A stretch of 64,000 nucleotides of DNA, from positions 5,423,001 through 5,487,000 of the forward strand of contig NZ_CP042906.1 of assembly GCF_008728855.1 (NCBI RefSeq). The letters are read 5' to 3'. The stretch is from Hypericibacter terrae. GTDB lineage: Bacteria > Pseudomonadota > Alphaproteobacteria > Dongiales > Dongiaceae. Each line of letters opens with the position of its first letter. Positions within the stretch are counted from its first letter, which is position 1. The notes under the pieces are model-generated. The model searched no databases, had not been told where the DNA came from, and worked only from the letters and a program-made list of their open reading frames with translations. Below, one piece after another: positions 33,794 through 41,874 of the stretch. A program made the position numbers and the translations under genes.

Positions 33794-35680
33794 ATGAGCG
33801 CCGGCGGCGAGACCGTTACACAAAAGCCGGCGCGCCATTCCGCCCTGGTCATCGGTGCGCTCGGCATCGTCTATGGCGATATCGGCACGAGCCCGATCTA
33901 TGCCTTCCGCGAATCGCTGGCTGCGGCGCCGGGAACCCAATCCTGGCCGGAAACGGTGCTGGGCGTGGCCTCGCTGACGCTCTGGGTCCTGATCATCGTC
34001 GTCACCATCAAATATGTCCTGCTCATCATGCGGGCGGACAATCGCGGCGAGGGCGGCATCCTGTCGCTGGCGGCCCTGGCGCTGCGGCTGAAATCGCCGC
34101 GGGGACGCCGCCTCCTCATGGTCTCGCTCGCCATCATCGGCGTGGCGCTCTTCTATGGCGACGGACTGATCACCCCGGCGATCTCGGTCTTGAGCGCCGT
34201 CGAAGGTCTCGAGGTCATCGCCCCCTCGTTCCAGCCCTATGTCGTCCCCTGCGCGGTCGCCATCCTGGTCGGGCTGTTCATGATCCAATCGCATGGCACG
34301 GCGCTGGTCGGGCGCCTGTTCGGGCCGATCATGGTGGTCTGGTTCTCCGTCCTTGCAATTCTCGGGATCATCAACATCGCCGAAGAGCCGGGCGTGCTTC
34401 GCGCGATCGATCCCGTCTATGGCCTGACCCTGCTGGCGGCCGGCGGCTGGAAGGCGCTGGCGATCCTGGGGGCCGTGGTGCTGACGGTCACGGGCGCCGA
34501 GGCGCTCTATGCCGATATGGGACATTTCGGCCGCTCGCCGATCCGCGCCGCCTGGCTGCGTTTCGTGCTCCCGGCCCTGGCGCTGAACTATCTGGGCCAG
34601 GCCTCCCTGGTGCTGCGCAACCCCGACGCCGCCTCCGATCCGTTCTTCCTCCAGGCCCCGGCCTGGGGCCTCATTCCGCTCGTGGTGCTGGCGACGATCG
34701 CGACGGTCATCGCCTCGCAGGCCGTGATCTCCGGCAGCTTCTCGCTCACCCGCCAGGCGATCCAGCTCGACTATGTGCCGCGCATGGAGGTCCGCCACAC
34801 CTCGGCGACCGAGATCGGCCAGATCTACATGCCGCGCGTGAACTGGATCCTGATGATCGGGGTCCTGACCCTGGTGCTGGGCTTCGGCTCGTCGAACAAT
34901 CTGGCCGGCGCCTATGGCATCGCCGTGACCGGGACCATGTCGGCCACCACGATTCTGGCCGCGATCGTCGCGCGCTATCTCTGGAACTGGCACTGGCTCG
35001 TGGTCGGGCCCCTGTTTGGCGCGCTGCTGGGCATCGACCTGCTCTTCTTCGGCTCGACCCTGCTCAAGATCCCGAACGGCGGCTGGTTCCCGCTGCTCGC
35101 CGGCGGCACGGCCATCTTCGTCATGGCGACCTGGCGGCGCGGCCGGAAGGTCGTCTATGACAAGCTCTATGGCGAGGGGCTCAAGCTGGATTCCTTCCTG
35201 GCCCGGCTCGAAGCCTCGCCGATGCGCATCGCCCGCACTGCGATCTTCATGACCGGCGATCCGACCGTGGTGCCGCGCGCCATGCTGCACAACATGAAGC
35301 ACAATATGGTGCTGCATGAACGCAACGTGCTGCTGCGGGTCATCATCGAGGATCTGCCGCATGTGCCCGCCGACCAGCGCGTCGCGGTCGAACGGCTCGG
35401 CAAGGGTTTCTTCCGGGTGATCGTGCGCTACGGCTATATGCAGGACCCGAACGTGCCCGCGGCGCTGGAGGCGGCGCGCAAGCAGGGCCTCGCCACCGAC
35501 ATGATGACGACCTCGTTCTTCATCGGCCGCGAGACCATGATCCCGTCGAGCAAGCCGGGCCTGCCCTTCTGGCAGGAGCGCCTCTTCATCGCGCTCGCCG
35601 CCACCGCCTTGAACGCCACCGCCTTCTTCGACATTCCGCCGGGTCAGGTGGTCGAGATGGGCGCGCAGGTCGAGATCTAG
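33794..35680 (+). CDS. kup: KUP system potassium uptake protein
   Basis: This 628-residue protein has about twelve transmembrane helices in its first 440 residues and a cytoplasmic C-terminal domain. The N-terminal motif GALGIVYGDIGTSPIYAFRES and FYGDGLITPAISVLSAVEG are diagnostic of KUP/HAK/KT transporters, which move K+ with protons. Later DMG-like ADMGHFG fits as well. It is a single gene facing plus, starting about 200 bases after the tRNA-Arg, and its 3' end is convergent with the SDR gene (19-base gap). Confidence 0.93.
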   Translation: MSAGGETVTQKPARHSALVIGALGIVYGDIGTSPIYAFRESLAAAPGTQSWPETVLGVASLTLWVLIIVVTIKYVLLIMRADNRGEGGILSLAALALRLKSPRGRRLLMVSLAIIGVALFYGDGLITPAISVLSAVEGLEVIAPSFQPYVVPCAVAILVGLFMIQSHGTALVGRLFGPIMVVWFSVLAILGIINIAEEPGVLRAIDPVYGLTLLAAGGWKALAILGAVVLTVTGAEALYADMGHFGRSPIRAAWLRFVLPALALNYLGQASLVLRNPDAASDPFFLQAPAWGLIPLVVLATIATVIASQAVISGSFSLTRQAIQLDYVPRMEVRHTSATEIGQIYMPRVNWILMIGVLTLVLGFGSSNNLAGAYGIAVTGTMSATTILAAIVARYLWNWHWLVVGPLFGALLGIDLLFFGSTLLKIPNGGWFPLLAGGTAIFVMATWRRGRKVVYDKLYGEGLKLDSFLARLEASPMRIARTAIFMTGDPTVVPRAMLHNMKHNMVLHERNVLLRVIIEDLPHVPADQRVAVERLGKGFFRVIVRYGYMQDPNVPAALEAARKQGLATDMMTTSFFIGRETMIPSSKPGLPFWQERLFIALAATALNATAFFDIPPGQVVEMGAQVEI

Positions 35681-35699
35681 CGACGGCGACCGAGGCCGG

Positions 35700-36401
35700 T
35701 CAGCTCAAGCCCACCACCGGCAGCGCCGCGCCATGGATCGCGCGCGCCGCGGGCGACGCCAGGAACAGGATCGCGTCGGCAAGCGCCTCGGGCGCCACCC
35801 ATTTCGCCGGGTTGGCCTTCGGCATGGCCTGCCGGTTCTCGGGCGTGTCGATGATGCTGGGAAGCACGCAGTTCACATTGATGCCGGCATCGCGCAGCTC
35901 CGCCGCCATGCTCTCGGTCAGGCGGATGACCGCGCTCTTGGAGGCGATATAGGCGCCCATCTGCGCCTTGCCGCCGAGCGCCGCGTAGGCGCCGATATTG
36001 ACGATCTTGCCGCTCTTGCGCGCGAGCATGCCGGGCACCACGGCATGCGACATGCGCAAGACCGAGCCGGCATTGAGCTCCATCATATGGGCCCAGCCCT
36101 TGGCATCGATCTCATGCACCGCCTCGCCCATGGCGAAACCGCCGGCGATGTTGCAGAGCACGTCGATCTGCCCGAAACGCTCGATCGCCTTGGCGACGGC
36201 CTTGTCGACCGATGTCGCATCCAGGAGATCGGCCGGACAAGCCAGCACGTCGGCAGCACCTTCCTTCTTGTAGACCCCGAGATCGCCCAGCTCGCGCGCG
36301 ACCATGCAGAGCCGCGCCCCTTGCCGGGCGAAGGCCGACGCCGCCGCGCGGCCGAGATTGCCGGTGGCACCGGTGATCATCACCACATCGTTCTTGGCCA
36401 T
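35700..36401 (-). CDS. SDR family NAD(P)-dependent oxidoreductase
   Basis: This 233-residue short-chain dehydrogenase has the cofactor motif TGATGNLGRA (about 10-19), the NIAG region (LCNIAGGFAMGE), a catalytic Tyr-x-x-x-Lys (YIASK) and downstream LPSIIDTPENR. The NAD(P) preference and substrate are unknown. The start at 36401 has GAGGAG 7 bases before it. It follows the iminopeptidase gene by 20 bases on the same strand, so the two are probably cotranscribed. Confidence 0.88.
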   Translation of the reverse strand: MAKNDVVMITGATGNLGRAAASAFARQGARLCMVARELGDLGVYKKEGAADVLACPADLLDATSVDKAVAKAIERFGQIDVLCNIAGGFAMGEAVHEIDAKGWAHMMELNAGSVLRMSHAVVPGMLARKSGKIVNIGAYAALGGKAQMGAYIASKSAVIRLTESMAAELRDAGINVNCVLPSIIDTPENRQAMPKANPAKWVAPEALADAILFLASPAARAIHGAALPVVGLS

Positions 36402-36420
36402 GCGAAGCTCCTCGCGTCGC

Positions 36421-37371
36421 CTATTTGATGCTGCGGAATCGATCCATCGCCGAAACCAGGCCGGCGCGGATGCCGGGCTCCATCGCCGAATGGCCGGCAT
36501 CGGGCACCATGGTGAACTCGACCTCGGGCCAGGCGCGCCTCAGATCGTCGGCCGTGTCGGGCGGGCAGACGAGATCGTAGCGGCCCTGCACGACCACCGT
36601 CGGGATATGACGGATGCGGCCGACATTCTCGAGCAGGAAATTTTCCGGCAGGAAGATGTCGTGCGAGAAGTAATGCGCTTCCATGCGGGCGATGCCGAGC
36701 GCCACCACGTCGGTGGAGAAAGCCTCGACCGTCTCGGGGCTCGGCAGCAGGGTGCAGCAGCGCGCCTCGTAGATCGACCAGCGCCGCGCCGCCGGCATGT
36801 AGATCTCCGGGCTCGGATCGGTCAGCCGCTTGTAATAGGCGCGCAGGAGGTCGTGGCGCTCGGAGGCCGGAATATGCTCGGCGAACTCGCGCCAGGCCTC
36901 GGGCATGAAGTGACGGATGCCATAGAGGAACCAGTCGATCTCGCTGCGCCGGCAGAGGAAGATGCCGCGCAGGCAAAGCGCCATGACGCGCTCGGGATGA
37001 TGCTCGGCATAGGCGATGGCGAGCGTGGAACCCCAGGACCCGCCGAACACATGCCAGCGCTGGATCTTCAGATGCTCGCGCAACCGTTCGATGTCGGCCA
37101 CGAGCGCCGGCGTGTTGTTGTCCTGGATCTCGCCCAGCGGCTTGGAGCGGCCGGCGCCGCGCTGATCGAAGATCACGATGCGATAATGGGCCGGATCGAA
37201 GAAGCGACGATGGGCCGGGCTGGCGCCGGCGCCCGGACCGCCATGGAGAAAGACCACCGGGACACCCTTGGGATTGCCCGACTGTTCCCAGTAAAGTTGA
37301 TGCGGACCGCCCACGGCGAGCATGCCGGTGTCATAGGGATCGATCTGCGGATAGAAAGCGCCGTCAGCCAT
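36421..37371 (-). CDS. pip: Proline iminopeptidase
   Basis: This 316-residue alpha/beta-hydrolase cleaves N-terminal proline from peptides in the cytoplasm (S33 family). It starts with YPQIDPYDTGMLAVG, contains FLHGGPGAGASPAHRRFFDP and FDQRGAGRSKP, and the nucleophile elbow GGSWGS (Ser). The catalytic Asp and His lie near VVQGRYDLVCPP and PDAGHSAMEPG. The ATG at 37371 gives the family start; the longer frame is not used. It is upstream of the SDR gene and divergent from the nuclease gene, whose frame begins nearby. Confidence 0.92.
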   Translation of the reverse strand: MADGAFYPQIDPYDTGMLAVGGPHQLYWEQSGNPKGVPVVFLHGGPGAGASPAHRRFFDPAHYRIVIFDQRGAGRSKPLGEIQDNNTPALVADIERLREHLKIQRWHVFGGSWGSTLAIAYAEHHPERVMALCLRGIFLCRRSEIDWFLYGIRHFMPEAWREFAEHIPASERHDLLRAYYKRLTDPSPEIYMPAARRWSIYEARCCTLLPSPETVEAFSTDVVALGIARMEAHYFSHDIFLPENFLLENVGRIRHIPTVVVQGRYDLVCPPDTADDLRRAWPEVEFTMVPDAGHSAMEPGIRAGLVSAMDRFRSIK

Positions 37372-37396
37372 GCAACCTGCCCTTTGGCCATTATTC

Positions 37397-38260
37397 ATGC
37401 GGAGCCGCCGGGTACGAGACCCGGCGGCGGCGCCCACTATATCAGGGCGCGAGCGGCTGACAGCCCCCTTCGGCGCCGCGGTTTTCGGCCTGTTCTGCCT
37501 CCTCGTGATCACACCGGCGCGAGCGGGCGACCCGGCCTTGCCCGAGGCCGGCCTCGCCGCGCTGGGAGAGAGCAAAGTCGTGACCGTGGTCGATGGCGAC
37601 ACGCTGATGCTCGAAGATGGCCGCGAGGTCAGGTTGGTCGGGATCCAGGCGCCGAAGCTGCCGCTGGGCCGTCCCGATTTCCCGACCTGGCCCTTGGCCG
37701 AAGATGCCAGGCAGGCGCTCGCGCAGATGACCGTGGGCCGGACCCTCAAACTCTTCGCCGGCGGCGCCACGATGGATCGCCATGGCCGCACGCTGGCCCA
37801 GCTCGAACGCGAGGACGGGCTCTGGGTCCAGGCGGCGCTGATCCAGGCGGGCATGGCCCGCGCCTACAGCTTCCCCGACAACCGGGCGCTCGCGGCCGAA
37901 TTGCTGACCTATGAGCAGGCGGCACGCGCCGCCCGGCGCGGCATCTGGGCCAACGCCTTCTATCGCATCCGCGATCCCGGGGAACTCGGCGGCATGGTCG
38001 ACAGTTACCAATTGGTCGAGGGGCGCGTGGTGACCGCGGCCAAGCCGCAATCGCGCCTCTATCTCAATTTCGGCACCGACTGGAAAACCGACTTCACCGT
38101 TGCGATCGACGCCCAGGCGCTCAAGCTGTTCAAGGCGGCCGGGCTCGATCCGCTGACATGGGAAGGGCGTCGCCTTCGCGTCAGGGGCTGGATAAAATCC
38201 TTCAATGGCCCGTTGATCGATGTGACGCATCCCGAACAGATCGAGGTCCTCGAGCAATGA
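37397..38260 (+). CDS. Thermonuclease-family secreted nuclease
   Basis: This 287-residue protein has a staphylococcal-nuclease-type domain: VVTVVDGDTLMLEDGREVRLVGIQAP (about 60-86) and, later, YEQAARAARRGIW. A hydrophobic helix near residues 26-44 (FGAAVFGLFCLLVITPARA) is a signal peptide, but it follows a charged stretch, so the true start may be later than 37397 (a CTG at about 37457 is one option). The C-terminal 90 residues form an OB-like extra domain (YLNFGTDWKTDFTV). It overlaps the next gene by 4 bases. Confidence 0.75.
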   Translation: MRSRRVRDPAAAPTISGRERLTAPFGAAVFGLFCLLVITPARAGDPALPEAGLAALGESKVVTVVDGDTLMLEDGREVRLVGIQAPKLPLGRPDFPTWPLAEDARQALAQMTVGRTLKLFAGGATMDRHGRTLAQLEREDGLWVQAALIQAGMARAYSFPDNRALAAELLTYEQAARAARRGIWANAFYRIRDPGELGGMVDSYQLVEGRVVTAAKPQSRLYLNFGTDWKTDFTVAIDAQALKLFKAAGLDPLTWEGRRLRVRGWIKSFNGPLIDVTHPEQIEVLEQ

Positions 38261-39726
38261 GACACCCGCTTCGCCATCTCGCCGCCGCCGCGCTTCTGCT
38301 CGCGACCGCGCTCCTGGGCGCCTGCAGCGTCAATCCCGCCACCGGCCAGCCCAGCTTCACGGGCTTCATGTCGGAATCCGACGAGGCCAAGATCGGGGCG
38401 CAGAGCCATCCGGAAATCCTGAAGGAGTTCGGCGGGGCCTATGGCACACCCGAGCTCCAGTCCTACATCCAGACCCTCGGCAGCAGCCTCTCGGCCAAGT
38501 CGGAGCGGCCCGACCTGAAATTCACCTTCACCGTGCTGGACTCGCCCATCGTTAACGCCTTCGCGGTGCCCGGCGGCTATATCTACATCACCCGCGGCCT
38601 GCTCGCTCTCGCCAACAACGAGGCCGAGGTGGCGGGCGTGCTCTCCCATGAGATCGGCCATATCACCGCGCGCCATTCCGCCCAGCGCTACAGCGAGGGC
38701 ATGCTGGCGCAGATCGGTCTGGTCGGCCTCGGCATCCTCACCGGCAGCCAGGGGCTGACCAACCTCGCCGGCTATGGCGCGCAGGCCTGGCTGCAGAGCT
38801 ATTCGCGCGACCAGGAGTTCCAGGCCGACCAGCTCGGCGTGCGCTACCTCTCGCGCGCGAGCTACGACCCGCAGGCCATGGCGGCCTTCCTCTCCAGCCT
38901 GGAAGCCGACGCCAAGCTCGAGGCCACGATCGAGGGCCACCCCGAGACCGCCGATCAGTTCAACATCATGCAGACTCATCCGCGCACGGCCGATCGCGTC
39001 CAGCGTGCCATCCAGGAAGCCCAGGCGACGACGCCGGTCCCCAATCCCAAGCTCGAGCGCGACGTCTATCTCGACCATATCGACGGCATCCTCTATGGCG
39101 ACGACCCGAAGGAAGGCGTCATCCATGGCCGCCAGTTCTCCCATGCGGATCTGCGGCTCGCCTTCACGGCCCCCCAGGGCTTCCAGCTCGCCAATGGCAG
39201 CGACGCGGTCCAGGGGCTGGGGCCCAACGACACCGCCATGATCTTCGATGGCGGTCGACTCACGAGCGCCGGCAGCATGAGCGACTACATCTCGAACACA
39301 TGGGCGGCGAAGATCCGGCTGCAGAGCCTCGAGAACATGACCATCAACGGCATGGAGGCGGCGACCGCGACCGCCTCGGGCAATACCAGGGACGGCCCCG
39401 TCTTCCTGCGGCTGGTGGCGATCCGCTACGACGCCAGCACCATTTACCGGTTCATCTTTCTCAGCCCCGCGCAGAATGCGAGCGCGGCCGATGCCGGCTT
39501 CCGCCAGGCGGCGGCGAGCTTCCGCAAGCTCTCCGCCAGCGAAGCCGCCCAGATCAAGCCGCTCAGGGTCCGCGTGATCACCGTCAAGACGGGCGACAGC
39601 GTATCCTCTCTCGCCAAATCGATGGCCTTCGACGATTATCAGGAACAGAGATTCCGGGTCCTCAACGGACTCGCGGCGAACGAGACCCTGGCCGCGGGTC
39701 AACGTGTGAAGCTGATTGTCGAATAG
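38257..39726 (+). CDS. M48 family lipoprotein metalloprotease with LysM-like tail
   Basis: This 489-residue protein has a lipobox (LLGAC, Cys at about 23) and an M48 catalytic site HEIGH at about 131-135, with the third zinc ligand expected in QEFQADQLG. The C-terminal region (VKTGDSVSSLAKSMAF and LAAGQRVKLIV) reads as a LysM-like module, suggesting that it holds to the cell wall from the outer membrane. The family (BepA/YfgC type) handles periplasmic protein quality. It overlaps the nuclease gene by ATGA and is overlapped by the cyclase gene. Confidence 0.86.
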   Translation: MRHPLRHLAAAALLLATALLGACSVNPATGQPSFTGFMSESDEAKIGAQSHPEILKEFGGAYGTPELQSYIQTLGSSLSAKSERPDLKFTFTVLDSPIVNAFAVPGGYIYITRGLLALANNEAEVAGVLSHEIGHITARHSAQRYSEGMLAQIGLVGLGILTGSQGLTNLAGYGAQAWLQSYSRDQEFQADQLGVRYLSRASYDPQAMAAFLSSLEADAKLEATIEGHPETADQFNIMQTHPRTADRVQRAIQEAQATTPVPNPKLERDVYLDHIDGILYGDDPKEGVIHGRQFSHADLRLAFTAPQGFQLANGSDAVQGLGPNDTAMIFDGGRLTSAGSMSDYISNTWAAKIRLQSLENMTINGMEAATATASGNTRDGPVFLRLVAIRYDASTIYRFIFLSPAQNASAADAGFRQAAASFRKLSASEAAQIKPLRVRVITVKTGDSVSSLAKSMAFDDYQEQRFRVLNGLAANETLAAGQRVKLIVE

Positions 39727-41620
39727 CTCGATCGCTCCGCCACCCTCCGTTCCCTCACCGTCGGAAAACGCAGCCCCGGCGACGCCGATCGTCGTGGCGC
39801 CGCCCGGGCGCGAACCGGCGCGACAACGCTGGCGCCCCTCGATTCTGCTGGTGCTGATGCTGGGTTTCGGCGGGCTGACCGTGGCCGCCGCCGGAACCGT
39901 GACGCTGATCGGCTACGACCTCGCCCGGCGCAACACCTACGACCTGATCGCGATGGTGTCGCGCTCGAGCGCGGCCGAGCGCCAGACCTCCATCCATGCG
40001 AGCCTGGACCCCGCCGAGAATGCCGTCCGCTATCTGGCGGGCGCCCTGGAGCGCGGCGAGCTCGATCCGCAAGGCACCCGCATGCCGCAATTGATGGAAG
40101 GCATGATCACGGCCGCGCCGCAGCTGGGAATGGTGGCCTTCATCGAGCCCGATCTGACCTTGATCGGCGCCGGACGCATCCTCTCGGGGCTGCAGGCGGG
40201 GCGGCGCAGCGTCCGCCTCTGGCCGGAGCTTCGGTTGATGTTGCGCTATGGCGAGTACCAGGACGGGCTCGACTGGCATGGCATCACCTTCGTGCCGTCC
40301 CTGCGGGAAAGCTTCATCATTGCTTCCTGGCCGGTGAAGCGCGACGGCCGCTTTTTCGGCCTCGCCATCGCCGGCGTGCCGCTCTCGGCGCTCTCCAATG
40401 CGATCGTCCCCGACCCGCGGACCGGCAATGTGGATTTCGTGCTGCGCGGGCCCGGCGAGGTCCTGGCCCATCCGTCGCTCGCCGGCGGCGCGCGCGGCCT
40501 CTCCTCCGAGCATCCGATTCCCACGACCGGCGAAGTGGGCGACACGGTCATCGACGCCTTCGAGCATGGCCAGAGCACGCCCCTGGGCGACGCCCTGAGC
40601 TCGGCCGGCCTCCAGGGCGGCAATGTCACGGTCGACAGCGGCAGCTTCATCGTCGTCTACCAGCTGATCGCGGGCTATGACGACGTGGCCTGGCGCGTCG
40701 GGCGCTACTTTCCGGCGTCACGCGCGACCGCCATCCTCAATCGCCTGACCTATGCGTTGCTGGCGGGCGCCATCGTGCTGGGCATCACGCTGCTGTTCGC
40801 CCTCGTGCTGTCGCGCATCATGTCGCGCGGCATCGGCCGGCTCGCCGCGGCCGCCCATCGCATCGCCCGGCTCGATTTCGAGGGCACCCAGCCCCTGCCC
40901 GGCAGCATGCTGGCGGAGCTCGATCGCGCCGCCCGCGCCTTCAACGCGATGCGCACCGGCCTCGCCTGGTTCAACACCTATGTCCCGCGCGCGCTGGTCA
41001 AGCGGCTGATGCGGATGGGCGACATGGCCGAGCTGGCGCCGGTGGAACGCGAGCTCACCGTGGTCTTCACCGACATCGTGGGATTCACGCCCATCAGCCA
41101 GCGCCTGAGCCCGCCGCGCCTCGCGGCCTTTCTCAACCGCCATTTCGGCATGCTCGCGGCCGCGATCGAAGGCGAGCAGGGCACCGTCGACAAATATATC
41201 GGCGATTCGGTGATGGCGTTCTGGGGTGCCCCGGCCGAGGATCCCGATCACGCGCTCCATGCCTGCCGCGCCGCGCTCGCCATCGCCGCCAGCATCAAGG
41301 CCGACAACGACCGGCGCCGGCGCAAGAAGCTCAATCCGGTGCGGCTGCGGATCGGGGTCAATACCGGCACCGCGATTGCCGGCAATATCGGCGCCCCCGG
41401 CCGCGTCAACTACACGCTGATCGGCGATGCCGTGAACACCGCGCAGCGCATCGAGCAGGCCGGCCATGGGGTCGACGACGGCGCCGACACGACCATCCTC
41501 GTCAGCGCCGCCACCGCCGCCAAGCTCCCGCCCGAGATCGAGCGAACAGAGATCGGCGCGCATATGCTGAAGGGCCTGACCGGCGAGCGGGTGCTCTATC
41601 GGCTGGTGGTGCCGGCGTGA
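39716..41620 (+). CDS. Membrane class III adenylate/guanylate cyclase
   Basis: This 634-residue protein has a first membrane helix (about 43-66), a periplasmic sensor region of about 270 residues with a dCache-like pattern (ASLDPAENAVRYLAG, FEPDL and GPGEVLAHPS), a second helix near 342-365, a HAMP-like linker, and a C-terminal class III cyclase domain. Metal-binding Asp is at about 453 (VVFTDIVGF); the second is in VDKYIGDSVMAFWG. Product (cAMP or cGMP) is not decided. It starts with TTG overlapping the M48 gene by 11 bases. Confidence 0.84.
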   Translation: MSNSSIAPPPSVPSPSENAAPATPIVVAPPGREPARQRWRPSILLVLMLGFGGLTVAAAGTVTLIGYDLARRNTYDLIAMVSRSSAAERQTSIHASLDPAENAVRYLAGALERGELDPQGTRMPQLMEGMITAAPQLGMVAFIEPDLTLIGAGRILSGLQAGRRSVRLWPELRLMLRYGEYQDGLDWHGITFVPSLRESFIIASWPVKRDGRFFGLAIAGVPLSALSNAIVPDPRTGNVDFVLRGPGEVLAHPSLAGGARGLSSEHPIPTTGEVGDTVIDAFEHGQSTPLGDALSSAGLQGGNVTVDSGSFIVVYQLIAGYDDVAWRVGRYFPASRATAILNRLTYALLAGAIVLGITLLFALVLSRIMSRGIGRLAAAAHRIARLDFEGTQPLPGSMLAELDRAARAFNAMRTGLAWFNTYVPRALVKRLMRMGDMAELAPVERELTVVFTDIVGFTPISQRLSPPRLAAFLNRHFGMLAAAIEGEQGTVDKYIGDSVMAFWGAPAEDPDHALHACRAALAIAASIKADNDRRRRKKLNPVRLRIGVNTGTAIAGNIGAPGRVNYTLIGDAVNTAQRIEQAGHGVDDGADTTILVSAATAAKLPPEIERTEIGAHMLKGLTGERVLYRLVVPA

Positions 41621-41655
41621 TCGACTCGCCGGCGCCGACTCACCCATAGATACAC

Positions 41656-41837
41656 TTCACCTCTTCCCTTGAGGGGGAGGCTGGGGTGGGCGGTGGATGC
41701 CGGTCTCGCTACCTATAAAGCAGCAATCCTCTTGTGGGCTTCGTTCCAGAAATCGAGAGAGCAAGCCGTCGCGTTGATGATCTTCCATCGCGTTCCTGGC
41801 TCACCCCCCACCTAACCTCCCCCTCAAGGGGGAAGGG
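41656..41837. repeat. Dispersed paired palindrome, copy 3
   Basis: Arm A (41656-41694, CCTCTTCCCTTGAGGGGGAGG) and arm B (41801-41837, CCTCCCCCTCAAGGGGGAAG) are inverted copies separated by about 105 bases with no similarity. It sits between convergent genes (cyclase and FMN oxidoreductase). The central spacer is longer than in the other copies. Confidence 0.75.
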
Positions 41838-41874
41838 ATTCGATGTCTCGGGTGCCGCTTGCTGTGTTTCGTTC

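Noticed and set aside
33578-35362. A 594-codon minus-strand frame opposite kup
   Set aside because: Low-complexity Arg/Asp/Gln-rich antisense product. Kup motifs on the plus strand are unambiguous.
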